A stretch of DNA of 64,000 nucleotides, from assembly GCF_003958635.1 (NCBI RefSeq), contig NZ_RSEK01000002.1:124001-188000 (forward strand), in the 5' to 3' direction. The position numbers and the translations under genes are program-made. Below the pieces are notes generated by a model that worked only from the letters and a program-made list of their open reading frames with translations, did not search any database and was not told the DNA's origin. This stretch comes from Altericroceibacterium xinjiangense (GTDB lineage Bacteria > Pseudomonadota > Alphaproteobacteria > Sphingomonadales > Sphingomonadaceae). This document shows positions 55,053-64,000 of this stretch, one piece after another (the first letter of the stretch is position 1; every line of letters starts with the position of its first letter).

Positions 55053-55353
55053 GCAGCAGAACGTGGACACGCGCCATTACGACGTGGTTCTTTCGCCCCA
55101 TATCACTGAGAAGTCGACGCTGCTCTCCGAGCATAACGCGGTCGTCTTCAAGGTGGCCAACGACGCGACCAAGCCGCAGATCAAGGAAGCGGTTGAGGCT
55201 CTGTTCGGCGTCAAGGTCAAGGGTGTGAACACGATCGTCCAGAAGGGCAAGTCGAAGCGCTGGAAGGGCAAGCCCTACAGCCGGTCCGACGTCAAGAAGG
55301 CGGTCGTGACGCTGGCCGAAGGCCAGTCGATCGACGTCACCAGCGGTATCTGA
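55045..55353 (+). CDS. rplW: 50S ribosomal protein L23
   Basis: 102 aa. Binds 23S rRNA near the tunnel exit and docks trigger factor and [23 protein letters not shown] and [20 protein letters not shown] are conserved. It overlaps rplD by 8 nt and precedes rplB by 24 nt. Confidence 0.97.
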   Translation: MAKQQNVDTRHYDVVLSPHITEKSTLLSEHNAVVFKVANDATKPQIKEAVEALFGVKVKGVNTIVQKGKSKRWKGKPYSRSDVKKAVVTLAEGQSIDVTSGI

Positions 55354-55377
55354 GGCCAAGGGATCTAGGAACGAACG

Positions 55378-56214
55378 ATGGCACTCAAGAACTATAACCC
55401 GACAAGCCCGGCTCGCCGTGGCCTGATCCTGGTCGACAAGTCCGGTCTGTACAAGGGGAAGCCCGTCAAGGCGCTGACCGAGGGCAAGACCAAGACCGGC
55501 GGCCGCAACAACAAGGGTCATGTCACTTCGCGCGGCATGGGCGGCGGTCACAAGCAGAAGTACCGTTACGTCGACTTCAAGCGTCGCAAGTGGAACGTTG
55601 AAGGAACCGTTGAGCGGATCGAGTACGATCCGAACCGCACGGCCTTCATTGCCCTGGTGAAGTACGCCGACGATGAGTTGGCCTACATCCTGGCGCCGCA
55701 GCGCATCGCGCCGGGCGACAAGGTAATCGCTGGTGAGCGCGTTGACGTGAAGCCGGGCAACGCGATGCTTTTGTCGCAGATGCCCGTTGGCACCATTTGC
55801 CACAACGTGGAAATGAAGCCGGGCAAGGGCGGGCAGATCGCTCGTTCCGCAGGATCCTATGTCCAGCTCGTCGGTCGTGACCGCGGTCTGGTGATCGTCC
55901 GCTTGAACTCGGGCGAGCAGCGCTACCTGCGCGGCGATTGCATGGGAACGGTTGGTGCGGTGTCGAACCCCGACAACGCCAACCAGAACCTGGCCAAGGC
56001 TGGCCGGAAGCGGTGGATGGGGCGCAAGCCGCTGACCCGCGGCGTCGCCAAGAACCCGGTCGATCACCCGCATGGCGGTGGTGAAGGCCGGACTTCGGGC
56101 GGCCGTCACCCGGTCACTCCGTGGGGCAAGCCGACCAAGGGCGCGCGCACTCGTCACAACAAGCAGACGGACAAGATGATCATCCGTTCGCGTCACGCGA
56201 AGAAGAAGAGGTAA
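55378..56214 (+). CDS. rplB: 50S ribosomal protein L2
   Basis: 278 aa, full length. Essential for subunit association and peptidyl transferase structure. Conserved stretches [40 protein letters not shown], and the C-terminal [20 protein letters not shown], which includes the functionally important His, are present. It follows rplW and precedes rpsS by 6 nt. Confidence 0.98.
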   Translation: MALKNYNPTSPARRGLILVDKSGLYKGKPVKALTEGKTKTGGRNNKGHVTSRGMGGGHKQKYRYVDFKRRKWNVEGTVERIEYDPNRTAFIALVKYADDELAYILAPQRIAPGDKVIAGERVDVKPGNAMLLSQMPVGTICHNVEMKPGKGGQIARSAGSYVQLVGRDRGLVIVRLNSGEQRYLRGDCMGTVGAVSNPDNANQNLAKAGRKRWMGRKPLTRGVAKNPVDHPHGGGEGRTSGGRHPVTPWGKPTKGARTRHNKQTDKMIIRSRHAKKKR

Positions 56215-56220
56215 CCGACC

Positions 56221-56496
56221 ATGGCTCGTTCCGTCTGGAAAGGTCCCTTCGTCGAGCTTAGCCTGCTGAAGAAGGCAGAAGAAGCTCAGGACAAGGGAGC
56301 CCGCGCGCCGATCAAGACCTGGTCGCGCCGCAGCACCATCCTGCCGCAATTCGTTGGCTTGACGTTCAACGTCTACAACGGTCAGAAATTCATTCCCGTT
56401 GCGGTGAATGAGGAAATGGTCGGTCACAAGCTTGGTGAGTTCGCGCCGACGCGCAGCTTCCCTGGGCATGCCGCCGACAAGAAGGGTAAACGCTGA
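56221..56496 (+). CDS. rpsS: 30S ribosomal protein S19
   Basis: 91 aa. Head protein that forms a complex with S13. [39 protein letters not shown] and [19 protein letters not shown] are typical. The final base is shared with the rplV start (TGATG junction), so translation is tightly coupled. Confidence 0.98.
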   Translation: MARSVWKGPFVELSLLKKAEEAQDKGARAPIKTWSRRSTILPQFVGLTFNVYNGQKFIPVAVNEEMVGHKLGEFAPTRSFPGHAADKKGKR

Positions 56497-56873
56497 TGGG
56501 CAAGCAGAAAGCTCCCCGCCGCGTCGCCGAGAATGAGGCGCTGGCCGTTGGCACCACCATCCGTGGGTCGGCCCAGAAGCTGAACCTCGTCGCCGGCCTG
56601 ATCCGCGGCAAGAAGGCCGAGGAAGCGATGAACATCCTGACCTTCTCCAAGAAGGGAATGGCTGTGGATGCACGCAAGGTGCTCGCTAGCGCGATCGCCA
56701 ACGCGGAAAACAACCACAACCTGGATGTCGACGCGCTCGTCGTGGCTGAAGCCAGTGTCGGCAAGTCGATCACCATGAAGCGCTTCCACACGCGCGGACG
56801 CGGCAAGAGCACGCGTATCCTCAAGCCGTTCAGTCGGCTGCGCATCGTGGTTCGCGAAGTCGAGGAGGCCTGA
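56496..56873 (+). CDS. rplV: 50S ribosomal protein L22
   Basis: 125 aa. Spans the 50S subunit and lines the exit tunnel with L4. [40 protein letters not shown]-like core (here [18 protein letters not shown]) and the beta-hairpin [18 protein letters not shown] are present. Starts on the last base of rpsS and ends 3 nt before rpsC. Confidence 0.97.
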   Translation: MGKQKAPRRVAENEALAVGTTIRGSAQKLNLVAGLIRGKKAEEAMNILTFSKKGMAVDARKVLASAIANAENNHNLDVDALVVAEASVGKSITMKRFHTRGRGKSTRILKPFSRLRIVVREVEEA

Positions 56874-56876
56874 GCC

Positions 56877-57572
56877 ATGGGTCACAAGAGCAACCCCATC
56901 GGTCTGCGCCTGCAGATCAACCGCACTTGGGACAGCCGCTGGTACGCCGAAGGGCGCAACTACGCGCAGCTGCTCAAGGAAGACATCGAGCTTCGCCGCT
57001 ACATCGTGGACAGCTTGCCGCAAGCGGCCATCTCCAAGGTGGTCATTGAGCGGCCGGCCAAGCTGTGCCGGATTTCGATCTATGCGGCCCGTCCCGGTGT
57101 CATCATCGGCAAGAAGGGTGCAGACATCGAAAAGCTGCGCGCGAAGCTGTCGAAGATGACGGCCAGCGAGGTCAAGCTGAACATCGTCGAGATCCGGAAG
57201 CCGGAAATCGACGCAAAGCTCGTGGCTCAAGGCGTAGCCGATCAGCTGGTTCGCCGCGTGGCTTTCCGTCGGGCGATGAAGCGGGCCGTTCAGTCGGCGC
57301 TCAGGCTCGGTGCTGAAGGGATCAAGATCACGTGCGGCGGCCGACTTGGCGGGGCGGAAATCGCTCGCGTGGAGTGGTACCGCGAAGGTCGCGTTCCGCT
57401 GCACACGCTGCGCGCCAACGTGGATTATGCCGAAGCCGAGGCCCTGACCGCGTATGGCGTGATCGGGATCAAGGTGTGGATCTTCAAGGGTGAGATCCTC
57501 GGCCACGACCCGATGGCGCAGGACCGCCTTATGATGGAGGCTCAGACCTCCGGCGTGCGTCCGGCGCGCTGA
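56877..57572 (+). CDS. rpsC: 30S ribosomal protein S3
   Basis: 231 aa. mRNA-entry protein with KH domain and helicase role. [20 protein letters not shown] at the start, KH motif [16 protein letters not shown], and C-terminal [19 protein letters not shown]. Standard length. The KH GXXG loop is intact. It precedes rplP by 21 nt. Confidence 0.98.
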   Translation: MGHKSNPIGLRLQINRTWDSRWYAEGRNYAQLLKEDIELRRYIVDSLPQAAISKVVIERPAKLCRISIYAARPGVIIGKKGADIEKLRAKLSKMTASEVKLNIVEIRKPEIDAKLVAQGVADQLVRRVAFRRAMKRAVQSALRLGAEGIKITCGGRLGGAEIARVEWYREGRVPLHTLRANVDYAEAEALTAYGVIGIKVWIFKGEILGHDPMAQDRLMMEAQTSGVRPAR

Positions 57573-57593
57573 GGCTAGGGAAGAGCAAGATCA

Positions 57594-58028
57594 ATGCTGC
57601 AACCGAGAAAAACCAAGTTCCGCAAGGCCTTCAAAGGCCGCATCCATGGTGATGCCAAGGGCGGTACGTCGCTGAACTTCGGATCCTACGGCCTGAAGGC
57701 CATGGAACCGGAGCGCATCACCGCTCGTCAGATCGAAGCGGCACGTCGCGCGATCACGCGTCACATCAAGCGCCAGGGGCGTTTGTGGATTCGCGTGTTC
57801 CCGGACGTCCCGGTGTCGAAGAAGCCTGCCGAAGTCCGTCAGGGCAAGGGCAAGGGTGCTGTCGAGTACTGGGCTGCTCGCGTTAAGCCGGGCCGGATCC
57901 TGTTCGAGCTCGACGGCGTCAATGGCCCGCTCGCGGCGGAAGCCTTCGAGCGCGCGGCGATGAAGCTGCCGATCAAGACCAAGGTCGTTGCCCGTCTCGG
58001 CGACACCTCGCATCTGGGAGCCGAATAA
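57594..58028 (+). CDS. rplP: 50S ribosomal protein L16
   Basis: 144 aa. Helps position A-site t[23 protein letters not shown], the arginine-rich [20 protein letters not shown] block (site of Arg81-type hydroxylation in other bacteria) and [11 protein letters not shown]-like [20 protein letters not shown] are conserved. Its last base is shared with the rpmC ATG. Confidence 0.97.
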   Translation: MLQPRKTKFRKAFKGRIHGDAKGGTSLNFGSYGLKAMEPERITARQIEAARRAITRHIKRQGRLWIRVFPDVPVSKKPAEVRQGKGKGAVEYWAARVKPGRILFELDGVNGPLAAEAFERAAMKLPIKTKVVARLGDTSHLGAE

Positions 58029-58243
58029 TGGCCAACGCCGAAGACCTTCGCTCCCGGTCCGACGATCAGCTGACCGAGGATCTCGCCCAGCTGAAGCGGG
58101 AACAGTTTAACTTGCGCTTCCAGGCGGCCACCAGCCAGCTTGAGCGTCCCGCGCGGATCAAGGAAGTCCGCCGCGCTATCGCGCGCATCAAGACCGTCCA
58201 GGCTCAGCGGGCGCAAGCCGCTCAGCCGGCGGCGGCGAAGTAA
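58028..58243 (+). CDS. rpmC: 50S ribosomal protein L29
   Basis: 71 aa helical protein at the tunnel exit near L23. Sequence [20 protein letters not shown] and [20 protein letters not shown]-type core show the two-helix hairpin. An Ala/Gln-rich tail ends the protein. Coupled to rplP by a shared base and to rpsQ by a 10-nt gap. Confidence 0.97.
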   Translation: MANAEDLRSRSDDQLTEDLAQLKREQFNLRFQAATSQLERPARIKEVRRAIARIKTVQAQRAQAAQPAAAK

Positions 58244-58253
58244 GGAGCAGACG

Positions 58254-58523
58254 ATGCCCAAGCGTATCCTGATCGGGACCGTCGTCTCCGACAAGACCGA
58301 CAAGACCGTGACTGTGCTGGTCGAACGGAAGGTGAAGCACCCGCTTTACGGGAAGATCATCCGCCGTTCGAAAAAGTACCACGCGCACGACGAAAACAAC
58401 GCCTACCACACGGGTGAGCAGGTCCGGATCGAAGAGACCCGGCCGATCTCGAAAACCAAGACGTGGCAGGTGATCGACCGTGTCCAGGCCAGCAAGGGCC
58501 AGGCAGTCGAAGCGGACGTCTAA
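58254..58523 (+). CDS. rpsQ: 30S ribosomal protein S17
   Basis: 89 aa from the ATG at 58254, preceded by AAGGAGCAG. Binds 16S rRNA at the 30S body. [39 protein letters not shown] and [14 protein letters not shown] are family-typical; a short tail follows. The frame extends upstream into rpmC, but that ATG is not used. rplN starts 63 nt later. Confidence 0.97.
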   Translation: MPKRILIGTVVSDKTDKTVTVLVERKVKHPLYGKIIRRSKKYHAHDENNAYHTGEQVRIEETRPISKTKTWQVIDRVQASKGQAVEADV

Positions 58524-58586
58524 GGTCACAGCGAATTTGGAACTGCCGGACTGGTTTCGGCAAGCCGATAAGAAGGAACCGGATCT

Positions 58587-58955
58587 ATGATCCAGATGCA
58601 ATCCAATCTCGACGTGGCGGACAACAGCGGCGCGAAACGCGTCCAGTGCATCAAGGTGCTGGGCGGATCGAAGCGTCGCACCGCCGGCGTGGGCGACGTG
58701 ATCGTCGTCTCCGTGAAGGAAGCGCAGCCCCGCGCCCGCGTGAAGAAGGGCGACGTGCACCGTGCGGTAATCGTGCGGACCCGCAAGGACGTTCGCCGTC
58801 CCGACGGCAGCGTGATCCGCTTCGACTCCAACGCGGCCGTGCTGGTCAACAAGAACGAGGAGCCGATCGGCACTCGTATCTTTGGCCCGGTGGTGCGCGA
58901 ACTGCGCTCGAAGGGCTTCATGAAGATCATCAGCCTTGCTCCGGAGGTGCTGTGA
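58587..58955 (+). CDS. rplN: 50S ribosomal protein L14
   Basis: 122 aa. Contacts 16S rRNA to form an intersubunit bridge and binds the silencing factor Rsf[41 protein letters not shown], and [20 protein letters not shown] are conserved. Its stop overlaps the rplX ATG by one base (TGATG). The 63-nt gap to rpsQ is mostly featureless. Confidence 0.98.
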   Translation: MIQMQSNLDVADNSGAKRVQCIKVLGGSKRRTAGVGDVIVVSVKEAQPRARVKKGDVHRAVIVRTRKDVRRPDGSVIRFDSNAAVLVNKNEEPIGTRIFGPVVRELRSKGFMKIISLAPEVL

Positions 58956-59267
58956 TGGCTTCCTCGAAGATCAAGAAGGGTGACCAGGTTGTCGTTCTGT
59001 CCGGCAAGGACAAGGGCCGCACCGGCACTGTCACCCAGGTGATGCCGAAGGACGGCAAACTGGTGGTCGATGGCGTCAACGTCGCCGCTCGCCACCGCAA
59101 GCCGACCCAGGTCAACCCGCAGGGCGGCATTGAGCGCGCCCCTGCACCGATGGCGATGAGCAAGGTTGCTGTCGCCGATCCCAAGGACGGCACGCCGACT
59201 CGCGTCCGCTTCGAAGAGCGTGACGGCAAGAAGGTCCGCGTGGCCGTGAAATCCGGGGAAACGATCG

Positions 59268-59275
<8 letters not shown>
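58955..59275 (+). CDS. rplX: 50S ribosomal protein L24
   Basis: 106 aa from the ATG at 58955, overlapping the rplN stop. KOW-type assembly initiator of the 50[41 protein letters not shown] and [20 protein letters not shown]. It overlaps rplE by 8 nt. Confidence 0.97.
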
Positions 59276-59849
<574 letters not shown>

Positions 59850-59873
59850 GCGGCCTCAGGAGAGCTTAAGTCC

Positions 59874-60179
59874 ATGGCGAAACTGAGTTCCATCAACAAG
59901 AACGAGCGGCGCAAGAAGCTCGTGAAGAAGTACGCGGGGCGCTACGCTCGTCTGAAGGCAATTGCCGATGACGAGTCGCTCGACGAGACCGAACGGCTCG
60001 TGGCGCGTCTGAAGATGGCGGAGATTCCCCGCAACGCGAATCCGACCCGTGTGCGCAACCGCTGCACCACGACCGGTCGCCCGCGCGGTGTTTACCGCAA
60101 GTTCGGCTTGAACCGTATCGAGCTCCGGAACCTGGCCAACAAGGGCCTGATTCCGGGCGTCACGAAGTCGAGCTGGTGA
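59874..60179 (+). CDS. rpsN: 30S ribosomal protein S14 (zinc-independent type)
   Basis: 101 aa, the long C-minus form: no CxxC zinc ribbon is present, unlike the 61-aa zinc form. Sequence [20 protein letters not shown] and the conserved [20 protein letters not shown]. It therefore does not depend on zinc. Located between rplE (24 nt) and rpsH (11 nt). Confidence 0.97.
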   Translation: MAKLSSINKNERRKKLVKKYAGRYARLKAIADDESLDETERLVARLKMAEIPRNANPTRVRNRCTTTGRPRGVYRKFGLNRIELRNLANKGLIPGVTKSSW

Positions 60180-60190
60180 GGATCTGAACA

Positions 60191-60586
60191 ATGGCTATGA
60201 CTGATCCGCTGGGTGACATGCTCACCCGCATCCGCAACGGGCAGCAGGCGAAGAAGGACTCCGTCCTTTCGCCTGCGTCGAAGCTGCGCGCCAACGTGCT
60301 CGAGGTCCTCCAGCGTGAGGGCTACATCCGCGGCTATTCCGAGGATAGCACCGGAAAGCACAAGGCGCTCAGGATCGAGCTGAAGTATTTCGAAGGCGAG
60401 CCGGCAATCAAGCACGTCGCGCGCGTCTCCAAGCCGGGCCGGCGCATCTACTCGGGCAGCCGGGAGCTGCCGAATGTGCGCAACGGGCTGGGCATCACCA
60501 TCGTCTCGACGCCCAAGGGCGTGCTCTCGGACGCGGAAGCGCGCGAGAACAACGTCGGCGGCGAAGTCCTGGCGGAGGTGTTCTGA
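60191..60586 (+). CDS. rpsH: 30S ribosomal protein S8
   Basis: 131 aa. Central-domain 16S-binding protein; in E. coli it represses the spc operon by binding near rpl[41 protein letters not shown] and [20 protein letters not shown], with C-terminal [10 protein letters not shown]. Its last base is the first base of rplF. Confidence 0.98.
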   Translation: MAMTDPLGDMLTRIRNGQQAKKDSVLSPASKLRANVLEVLQREGYIRGYSEDSTGKHKALRIELKYFEGEPAIKHVARVSKPGRRIYSGSRELPNVRNGLGITIVSTPKGVLSDAEARENNVGGEVLAEVF

Positions 60587-61119
60587 TGAGCCGCATCGGC
60601 AAAAAGCCGGTGGCGATCCCCAAGGGCGTCACCGCAAACATCGACAACGGCCAGCTGATCGTGAAGGGCCCCAAGGGCACTTTGTCCCTCGGGCTGGCTG
60701 ACCAGATCGATTATGCAGTCGAAGACGAGGGTATCCGCGTCACTCCCGCCAACGACAGCCAGGCGGCACGCGCCTTCTGGGGCATGCAGCGTACGCTGGT
60801 GTCGAACCTGATCGAAGGCGTGACGGAAGGTTACACCAAGGTTCTGCAGATCACCGGTGTCGGCTACCGTGCGCAAGCGCAGGGCAAGAAGCTCAAGCTG
60901 CAGCTCGGCTACAGCCATGACGTCGACCTGGACGTGCCGGAAGGGATCGACGTGAAGACCCCCGACGCGACCACCATCGAGGTCAGCGGGATCGATAAGC
61001 AGGCCGTTGGCCAGTTCGCCGCCGAAGTCCGCCGCTGGCGCAAGCCGGAGCCTTACAAGGGCAAGGGCATCCGCTATCGCGGCGAGTATGTCTTCCGCAA
61101 GGAAGGGAAGAAGAAGTAA
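60586..61119 (+). CDS. rplF: 50S ribosomal protein L6
   Basis: 177 aa. Two-domain protein near the GTPase centre. [20 protein letters not shown] and the second-repeat [20 protein letters not shown], then the C-terminal [20 protein letters not shown]. Both ends share a base with neighbours (rpsH, rplR), giving TGATG-type coupling. Confidence 0.98.
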   Translation: MSRIGKKPVAIPKGVTANIDNGQLIVKGPKGTLSLGLADQIDYAVEDEGIRVTPANDSQAARAFWGMQRTLVSNLIEGVTEGYTKVLQITGVGYRAQAQGKKLKLQLGYSHDVDLDVPEGIDVKTPDATTIEVSGIDKQAVGQFAAEVRRWRKPEPYKGKGIRYRGEYVFRKEGKKK

Positions 61120-61463
61120 TGGCCAAGCTTTCCCTGTTCGAACGCCGGCGTCGCCGCGTCCGCACCGCGCTGCGCGCGCGCGGCGGTCAGCGGCCGCGCC
61201 TGTCGGTCCACCGCACCGGCAAGAACATTTACGCCCAGATCATCGATGATGCGCAGGGGCGCACGCTCGCTTCCGCCTCGACGCTGACCCTGGACGGTTC
61301 GGGCGCCAACGTCGCCTCCGCTTCCGAAGTCGGAAAGCGGATCGCCGAGGCTGCCAAGCAGGCCGGCGTGACTACGGTCGTGTTCGACCGTGGCGGTTAC
61401 CTGTTCCATGGCCGCGTCAAGGCGCTGGCCGATGCCGCCCGCGAAGGTGGGCTGGAGTTCTGA
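61119..61463 (+). CDS. rplR: 50S ribosomal protein L18
   Basis: 114 aa. Binds 5S rRNA together with L5. [40 protein letters not shown] and [20 protein letters not shown] are typical. Shares its first base with rplF and its last with rpsE. Confidence 0.98.
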   Translation: MAKLSLFERRRRRVRTALRARGGQRPRLSVHRTGKNIYAQIIDDAQGRTLASASTLTLDGSGANVASASEVGKRIAEAAKQAGVTTVVFDRGGYLFHGRVKALADAAREGGLEF

Positions 61464-62233
61464 TGATGGCAGACGAAAACACCAACCACCGCGTCGTCGA
61501 CCTCGACGGCAGCACCCCGACTCCCAGCATGGCGGAAAGCGTGGCTGGCCAGACGCAGTCGACCGACAGCGCCGATCCCACCCCGCAGCGCGAAGCCCGT
61601 GGCGGCCGCGGCGGTCGTGGCGGTGAGCGCAACGATCGCGGAGGCCGTGGACGCGGCCGGCGTGATGACCGGCGCGGTCGCGGGGACGATGACGGCGGTG
61701 AAGAGCTGATCGAAAAGCTCGTTCACATCAACCGCGTCTCCAAGACGGTGAAGGGCGGCAAGCGCTTCGGCTTCGCGGCGCTGGTCGTCGTGGGTGACGG
61801 CAAGGGCCGTGTCGGGTTCGGTCACGGCAAGGCTCGTGAAGTTCCGGAGGCGATCACCAAGGCGACCGCTTCGGCCAAGAAGAAGATGATCCGCGTTCCG
61901 CTCAAGGAAGGGCGCACGCTGCACCATGACGGCAAGGGCCACTTCGGCGCCGGCAAGGTCAACGTTCGCAGCGCACCGGCCGGAACAGGTATCATCGCGG
62001 GCGGTCCGATGCGTGCGGTGTTTGAAAGCCTCGGTGTGCACGACGTGGTGACCAAGTCGGTCGGCACGTCCAATCCCTACAACATGATTCGCGCCACTTT
62101 CGACGCACTGACGAACCAGACTTCGCCGAAGTCGGTCGCTCAGCGTCGTGGTAAGAAGGTCGCTGACCTGCTTGGTCGCGGCGGCGCGAGCGAGGCCCAG
62201 GCGGAAGCTGAAGCCGCCGCGGTCGTGGAGTAA
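61463..62233 (+). CDS. rpsE: 30S ribosomal protein S5 with Arg/Gly-rich N-terminal extension
   Basis: 256 aa, about 90 longer than E. coli S5. The S5 core starts near residue 81 ([20 protein letters not shown]) and includes [20 protein letters not shown] and [20 protein letters not shown]. Residues 1-80 are extra: an acidic/Ser-Thr start, then an RGG-type segment ([38 protein letters not shown]). S5 maintains decoding fidelity; the extension could contact RNA. Confidence 0.97.
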   Translation: MMADENTNHRVVDLDGSTPTPSMAESVAGQTQSTDSADPTPQREARGGRGGRGGERNDRGGRGRGRRDDRRGRGDDDGGEELIEKLVHINRVSKTVKGGKRFGFAALVVVGDGKGRVGFGHGKAREVPEAITKATASAKKKMIRVPLKEGRTLHHDGKGHFGAGKVNVRSAPAGTGIIAGGPMRAVFESLGVHDVVTKSVGTSNPYNMIRATFDALTNQTSPKSVAQRRGKKVADLLGRGGASEAQAEAEAAAVVE

Positions 62234-62238
62234 ACGAA

Positions 62239-62415
62239 ATGGCGAAGATCAAGATCAAGCAGATCGGGTCGCCTATTCGGCGTCCGGAAGCGCAGAAGAA
62301 GATCCTCATCGGTCTGGGGCTGGGCAAGATGCACAAAGTGGTGGAACGGGAAGACACTCCCGAAGTGCGCGGCGCGATTGCGAAGCTGCCCCACATGGTG
62401 GCGATCGTCGACTGA
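62239..62415 (+). CDS. rpmD: 50S ribosomal protein L30
   Basis: 58 aa, starting 5 nt after the rpsE stop. [20 protein letters not shown] and [20 protein letters not shown], typical single-domain L30. It is the last ribosomal gene here; a strong terminator begins 26 nt later. In the standard spc operon rplO and secY would follow, but they do not. Confidence 0.96.
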   Translation: MAKIKIKQIGSPIRRPEAQKKILIGLGLGKMHKVVEREDTPEVRGAIAKLPHMVAIVD

Positions 62416-62440
62416 CGAGTTTGCCAACCGCAAGACAAGG

Positions 62441-62471
62441 AAACCCCGGCCATTTGCGCCGGGGTTTTTTT
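62441..62471 (+). terminator. Strong intrinsic terminator after rpmD
   Basis: AAACCCCGGC (62441-62450) pairs perfectly with GCCGGGGTTT (62458-62467) around CATTTGC, followed by more T's to 62471. It closes the S10/spc transcript. Confidence 0.9.
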
Positions 62472-62527
62472 GGTCGGAAACCCGCGCGTACGGCACCTTC
62501 AGGGGCGGGCTCGGTGCCCAGATCCAG

Positions 62528-63898
62528 CTACAATTTCATCGCCTGGATATGGCTTGAAATGGCCTCGGCCGCCCTCCTTCCGTACTCCGCATGGCCAGCG
62601 TCGACCGGGTGCGGTCCGTTACGTGCGCCGTCGAAAAGCTCATCACGGTTGACGGCTGTCACCCAGTCCGCCGTGTTGATGGTGTAGGTCAGGGGTACCG
62701 ACTGCGCCGCATCGAAGATGGCGTCGCGGCAAGAGGCCGATTGAGCTGGGTAGGGGACGCCGGTGTAGGATGAGAAGGGGGCGATCACAAAGATCGGCAT
62801 CTCCGGGGCAGCGCTGCGTAGCGCTGCGAAATACTCTCTGGCGGCGTCGCCGATGTCCGCCGGCGGGTAAGAAGCGCAATCGTTAGCGCCGCCAGCGATA
62901 ACGAGGGCATCGGGCGGACCATCGTCCACGGCTTTCAACACGTCATCCAGCCGTTCGTCAAAAGTGTTCGGCCTATCTGCGCGGCGCGCCATGTAGCCGG
63001 TCCCGCCGATCGCTGAGACGATCGGATTTCGAACCCCCAGCCGCGCGGCAGCATGTGCAGGCCAGGCAAGCCCTTTGCTGGATGCCGCTGAACCCTCGGT
63101 GATCGAATCGCCGACGAACACCACCGATACAAGGTTTTCCGAGTTCGCCGGGGCCGGCCCGATCGTGTCCCCCGCGGGCAACAAGAGACCGCCGTAGATC
63201 AGGTTTGCGGTCCACAGCGTCAGACGGCGAGCTCTATTGGCGGGTGGAAGTTCGAAGCGGAGGTACTTTGTCACCCCGTTTCTTGTGCGCATGTCGAAGT
63301 CGAACGGCGTGGCCGATGTCCGTTTGCCGTCGATTTCAAGAAAAGCGCCTCCGACTGACCCGGTGTCGAAACTCACCAGTTCAAATGCGGTCTGGCCAGC
63401 GGGAAGAGTGAATTCGATCCCGCTCAGATTGCCGTAGCGTTGTGGCGCCCACCCATTCGCGTCGAACTCGGGGGAGCCGTCGGTGATTGCCTGGGGAAAC
63501 AGCATGGCCGAAGCGGGGTAATGGGCCGGCTGCTTCCACCGCCCACCAAGCAGTCGGACGCGCCGATCTTCCTTGGCGATCGCGGTGAAGGCTGTGAACG
63601 AGGATATGGTCCCGGCGTCGAGGCGGACCGGCACCGGCACGACTCCGATTGCGCGTCCATCGGCAAGTCCCCGAAGCAGCTTCTCCACGGGCGTGCGGGA
63701 AGTAGGCGCTGGCACCAGTATCGGGTCAGCACTGGGCCCCGGTGTGGGTGTGGGTGTGGGTGTGGGTGTGGGTGTGGGTGTGGGAGCGGACACGGGAATG
63801 GGTGGTGCTGGCACTGCGCCGCCCTGCGGTTCCGGACCTTCCCCGCCACAGCTCAACAGCATGAGGGCTGCGCAACCCGGATGTACCACTCGTCTCAT
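62528..63898 (-). CDS. SGNH/GDSL-hydrolase-type lipoprotein
   Basis: 456 aa from the ATG at 63898 (GGAG five nt upstream). The signal peptide ends in a lipobox (ALMLLSC), followed by a Pro/Thr repeat linker encoded by a 6-nt microsatellite. A beta-rich domain (about 85-235) is followed by an SGNH esterase domain: block I VFVGDSITEGSA (catalytic Ser), block III IAGGANDCA, and the C-terminal HPVDAGHAEYG (Asp/His). It probably deacylates or deacetylates cell-surface polysaccharide; substrate unknown. Confidence 0.85.
   Translation of the reverse strand: MRRVVHPGCAALMLLSCGGEGPEPQGGAVPAPPIPVSAPTPTPTPTPTPTPTPGPSADPILVPAPTSRTPVEKLLRGLADGRAIGVVPVPVRLDAGTISSFTAFTAIAKEDRRVRLLGGRWKQPAHYPASAMLFPQAITDGSPEFDANGWAPQRYGNLSGIEFTLPAGQTAFELVSFDTGSVGGAFLEIDGKRTSATPFDFDMRTRNGVTKYLRFELPPANRARRLTLWTANLIYGGLLLPAGDTIGPAPANSENLVSVVFVGDSITEGSAASSKGLAWPAHAAARLGVRNPIVSAIGGTGYMARRADRPNTFDERLDDVLKAVDDGPPDALVIAGGANDCASYPPADIGDAAREYFAALRSAAPEMPIFVIAPFSSYTGVPYPAQSASCRDAIFDAAQSVPLTYTINTADWVTAVNRDELFDGARNGPHPVDAGHAEYGRRAAEAISSHIQAMKL
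63742..63783. repeat. Hexanucleotide microsatellite (GTGTGG)7
   Basis: Seven tandem units lie in frame in the SGNH lipoprotein, encoding alternating Thr-Pro on the minus strand. Since the unit is 6 nt, length changes alter the linker by two residues without shifting the frame. Confidence 0.9.
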
Positions 63899-64000
63899 CA
63901 CCGCTCCTAGTTTTCTGAAGACGCCGCTAGCCTCCGGAGATGACGCTTAGAGGAAAGAAGGGTGACATACCGAGGCGACATCGTTACGAGGCCCACTTTC
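63899..64000. other. Right window edge, upstream of the SGNH lipoprotein
   Basis: About 100 nt with no recognisable gene. AGGAG of the lipoprotein ribosome binding site is at its left edge; nothing else stands out. Confidence 0.5.

Noticed and set aside
55042-56673. 543-codon minus-strand open frame across rplW, rplB, rpsS and rplV
   Set aside because: Antisense to four certain ribosomal protein genes, with no domain of its own.
63742-63783. CRISPR-like tandem repeat
   Set aside because: Units of 6 nt without spacers; it is a coding microsatellite for a Pro-Thr linker.

Overview
The window is high-GC DNA densely packed with housekeeping genes. It most likely comes from the chromosome of an alphaproteobacterium of the order Sphingomonadales (Erythrobacteraceae/Sphingomonadaceae). 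The reasons are the cytochrome oxidase cluster order coxB-ctaD-ctaB-small ORF-ctaG-ctaE-surf1-thrC, the pyrE-pdxJ-acpS-lepB cluster, the many GTG/TTG starts and overlapping stop/start codons, and two promoters matching the alphaproteobacterial general-stress sigma factor EcfG. I see no rRNA, tRNA, CRISPR array, transposase, integrase or prophage. This is core chromosome, not an island.

Layout. 0-5.2 kb (minus): one probable operon pyrE, pdxJ, acpS, lepB, AI-2E-type permease, DUF3089 hydrolase and ruvX (cut by the window edge). 5.4-10.9 kb (plus): aa3-type cytochrome c oxidase operon with heme O synthase and Cox11, closed by a terminator, then surf1, thrC and an rRNA-type methyltransferase. 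14.0-16.9 kb: a FolB-like aldolase, an unknown gene, moaA-moaD-moaE, and a small membrane protein behind an FNR-like box. 17-18.5 kb: lipoprotein, then rplU-rpmA. 18.5-29.7 kb: assorted enzymes and regulators (GNAT, PF10118 hydrolase with divergent TetR, ygfZ, pyrC, rarD, xth with an ATP-dependent DNA ligase, GMC oxidoreductase, ilvE). Upstream of ilvE lies an unannotated transcription unit at 28.78-29.05 kb. 29.7-36.3 kb: TlyA-type methyltransferase, TspO, UbiK, recO, leuB, two glycosyltransferases and a LysR regulator. 36.35-38.7 kb: hemerythrin protein, HAD phosphatase and a membrane protein, with two EcfG-type promoters. 38.7-47.8 kb: DUF421 protein, ion channel, apaG, metZ, L,D-transpeptidase, alcohol dehydrogenase, a DNA-binding-like protein next to a very GC-rich stretch, and a GAF-GGDEF(degenerate)-EAL protein. 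48.3-62.4 kb: the str operon (rpsL, rpsG, fusA, tuf) and the S10/spc ribosomal protein genes from rpsJ to rpmD, ending in a strong terminator instead of continuing to rplO-secY. 62.5-63.9 kb: an SGNH-hydrolase lipoprotein.

Most genes serve energy metabolism, cofactor synthesis (Moco, PLP, folate, heme O/A), amino acid synthesis (Thr, Met, Leu, branched-chain transamination) and translation. The strongest candidate for something undescribed is the short minus-strand unit at 28779-29045. It has a sigma70-like promoter, a hairpin at its 5' end, a 19-codon ORF whose ribosome binding site is complementary to 15 nt of the 16S rRNA 3' tail, and a strong intrinsic terminator. It sits upstream of ilvE and could be a translation-sensing leader, a small-protein gene or a regulatory RNA. 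Long structured leaders before rpsL, before rpsJ and between rpsJ and rplC, and N- or C-terminal extensions on S5 and L3, are also worth attention. All calls come from reading the sequence; no database search was run.
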